DNA of 32,667 nucleotides from an uncultured Gammaproteobacteria bacterium. Lineage in GTDB: Bacteria > Pseudomonadota > Gammaproteobacteria > Arenicellales > CAJQKF01. Where the stretch lies: NCBI GenBank assembly GCA_905478855.1, contig CAJQKF010000042.1, positions 1-32,667 of the forward strand, read 5' to 3'. Position numbers and translations under genes: made by a program. Shown here in pieces: positions 31,310 through 32,667 of this stretch; position 1 is the stretch's first letter, and every line of letters begins with the position of its first letter. The notes beneath the pieces were generated by a model. The model had not been told where the DNA came from. It made no database searches and was given only the letters and a program-made list of their open reading frames with translations.

Positions 31310-31936
31310 TCATTTTTTTTGCAATACTAATACCTGTCCATCTATACCATCTGTCGTCAAGTATTCGATGGTTACAACTTTATGAAGTTGGACATTAGGA
31401 TAATACAAACTAAATTCGTTGATTCTTTTCTGCCAGTTATTATCATCCCAAGCTTTGCCATTTACAGTAACAACAGCATAACCATTCAATACCAAACAAT
31501 CGGTTAAATGCCCTAAATGCTCAAATGACGGGGTATTGAAGCCAAATACACCAACGGCAATAAGTGCCTCATAGGGCGCCTTCAAAGCGAGTGGTTTGGT
31601 TAAATCATGCTGAAACAAATTATTATACGCATTTGTATCTTTAGCCTTTGCTAGCATTCCTGTAGAGAAATCACTTCCATCAATATTTTGATATCCAGCG
31701 GAACGCAGACGCCCACCTACCAATCCTGTTCCACAGCCTGCATCCAGAATGTAAGCACTCGTATCAGTTACCAGTTCGGATAATATCTCACAGGCTTTTT
31801 GATCGGCAACGTAACCTAGATCATTAATCAAATCTTCATCATAAGTACTAGCCCATTTATCATATAAATCAGTCTTATCCAGTTTGTTTTCGTAAACCGA
31901 CTTTAATCTCGGATCAATTTCATTTTTTTCATTCAT
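31310..31936 (-). CDS. Class I SAM-dependent methyltransferase
   Basis: A 208-residue methyltransferase with motif I ILDAGCGTGLVGG (about 64-76), the acidic motif II near GSDFSTGML (about 87-95) and HDLTKPL. The N-terminal YDKWASTYDEDL is typical of a subgroup related to WBSCR27 and small-molecule methyltransferases. The substrate is unknown. It follows the YigZ gene by 45 bp on the same strand and may be cotranscribed with it. Cytoplasmic, no signal or membrane segment. It converges with rluE. Confidence 0.83.
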   Translation of the reverse strand: MNEKNEIDPRLKSVYENKLDKTDLYDKWASTYDEDLINDLGYVADQKACEILSELVTDTSAYILDAGCGTGLVGGRLRSAGYQNIDGSDFSTGMLAKAKDTNAYNNLFQHDLTKPLALKAPYEALIAVGVFGFNTPSFEHLGHLTDCLVLNGYAVVTVNGKAWDDNNWQKRINEFSLYYPNVQLHKVVTIEYLTTDGIDGQVLVLQKK

Positions 31937-31981
31937 ACTAGGTCAACCTCTTCAGTAAGAATAAACTGGGCGTTTCTCACA

Positions 31982-32605
31982 TTACTTTAAAACAATTTTC
32001 CAATGACGAGAAGCAGACAATTCAGTTAGATCATTAAGGGAGTCATAGGGTATGGAAACCTTACAAACGATACAGTCACTGTACTGCATATCGATGACCG
32101 TGCCGTTATTAGTCTTAAGCCAGTGCCGTAAAAATTGCTCGTCAGCATAATCAATAATTAATTTCTGCTCCTTCAAAGTGATATGTTGTCGCGTTGGTAA
32201 ATTATCGAATGTCATTTTAGCGGCAGTAGAATAGGCTCGTACCAGTCCACCCACACCTAATTTAATGCCACCATAATACCTCACTACAATCACCATGCAA
32301 TCCCCAACAGGCTGGTGTTTCATCACATTTACTATCGGACTACCTGCAGTACCTGATGGCTCACCATCGTCACTCATCGCAGCGTTGTGAGCAAACAGCG
32401 GATTACCCAACTGATACGCCCAGCAATGATGCGATGCATCCGAGAACTCAAGCTGCATAGATTCAAGAAAGTTCATGGCATCCGAACGACTCGTAACATG
32501 TTGAATACATCCAATAAATCGACTTTTCTTAACAACAAATTCGCTACGGTTAGCACTAAAGGGAATTAAGTAAAGGTGATTATTGATGGGCTCCTGATGA
32601 TTCAA
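31982..32605 (-). CDS. YigZ/IMPACT family protein
   Basis: A 207-residue protein of the UPF0029/IMPACT fold: KKSRFIGCIQHV (around 24-35), SHHCWAYQLG, AMSDDGEPSGTAGSPI (around 75-90) and VVRYYGGIKLGVGGLVRAYS, all family hallmarks, with the C-terminal DUF1949-like domain. The family may act near translation or RNA binding; the biochemical role in bacteria is unsettled. The only plausible start is TTG at 32605, directly abutting a TAA (32608-32606) of an upstream frame. The in-frame CAGGAG lies inside the coding sequence, so initiation may depend on the upstream gene. Confidence 0.88.
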   Translation of the reverse strand: MNHQEPINNHLYLIPFSANRSEFVVKKSRFIGCIQHVTSRSDAMNFLESMQLEFSDASHHCWAYQLGNPLFAHNAAMSDDGEPSGTAGSPIVNVMKHQPVGDCMVIVVRYYGGIKLGVGGLVRAYSTAAKMTFDNLPTRQHITLKEQKLIIDYADEQFLRHWLKTNNGTVIDMQYSDCIVCKVSIPYDSLNDLTELSASRHWKIVLK

Positions 32606-32667
32606 TTAAAACTCGTCTTCCGATTGGCACAATTTAACTGCCCTGTTCCGTAAACTTTCAATAATGT
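32606..32667 (-). CDS. Possible last codons of an upstream gene, cut by window edge
   Basis: On the minus strand a frame is open from the right edge to TAA at 32608-32606, with the sequence IIESLRNRAVKLCQSEDEF. Its acidic end and its stop directly abutting the YigZ start make a coding 3' end plausible. A second frame is also open to a TGA at 32604-32602, so the choice is uncertain and no product can be named. Confidence 0.3.
   Translation of the reverse strand, partial: IIESLRNRAVKLCQSEDEF

Overview
The window looks like chromosomal DNA of a moderately AT-rich gammaproteobacterium, probably a free-living and perhaps marine heterotroph. RdgC, a soluble SthA-type transhydrogenase, RluE, an RNase AM-type PHP protein and a YigZ-type protein together point to Gammaproteobacteria. 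The marine lifestyle is inferred only from the load of osmolyte and amine catabolism genes and small-molecule transporters. I see no tRNA, rRNA, CRISPR array, insertion sequence or prophage gene.

Layout. At 1-1539 (minus) an ABC transporter of the spermidine/putrescine (Pot) class begins: the ATPase and the start of a PotB-type permease that runs off the left edge. A nitrilase-superfamily amidohydrolase follows (1823-2644, minus). At 2988-4772 (plus) a tight three-gene membrane cassette has an ExbB/TolQ-like protein, a protein with an ExbD-like transmembrane helix but a different periplasmic domain, and a two-helix membrane protein. This is the best candidate here for a poorly described system. 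Then come a DMT transporter and a PotC-type permease (minus).

At 6591-12629 lies a divergent catabolic module: ADP-forming acyl-CoA synthetase and acyl-CoA dehydrogenase on minus, and CaiD-like enoyl-CoA hydratase, L-carnitine dehydrogenase-like protein and a beta-keto acid cleavage enzyme on plus. Together they fit a route from gamma-butyrobetaine or crotonobetaine through carnitine and 3-dehydrocarnitine to betainyl-CoA and acetoacetate. The PotC-type permease sits directly downstream of the ligase and may belong to uptake. No thioesterase is visible in the window.

At 12753-20532 there is an MFS transporter and four of the window's six DMT/EamA transporters, three of them contiguous, with a DUF1289 protein, the transhydrogenase sthA, a GST and a GIY-YIG protein among them. 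At 20680-26341 (plus) are an RNase AM-like phosphatase/nuclease, a PuuB-like FAD amine oxidoreductase, a class V aminotransferase, rdgC and an HSL-type esterase, then the sixth DMT transporter. At 27323-28771 (minus) a tandem-thioredoxin periplasmic protein follows a small exported-looking protein whose start appears damaged. At 28864-30550 hppD and a MarR regulator diverge around a perfect 12-bp inverted repeat. The right end holds rluE, a SAM methyltransferase, a YigZ protein and perhaps the last codons of another gene.
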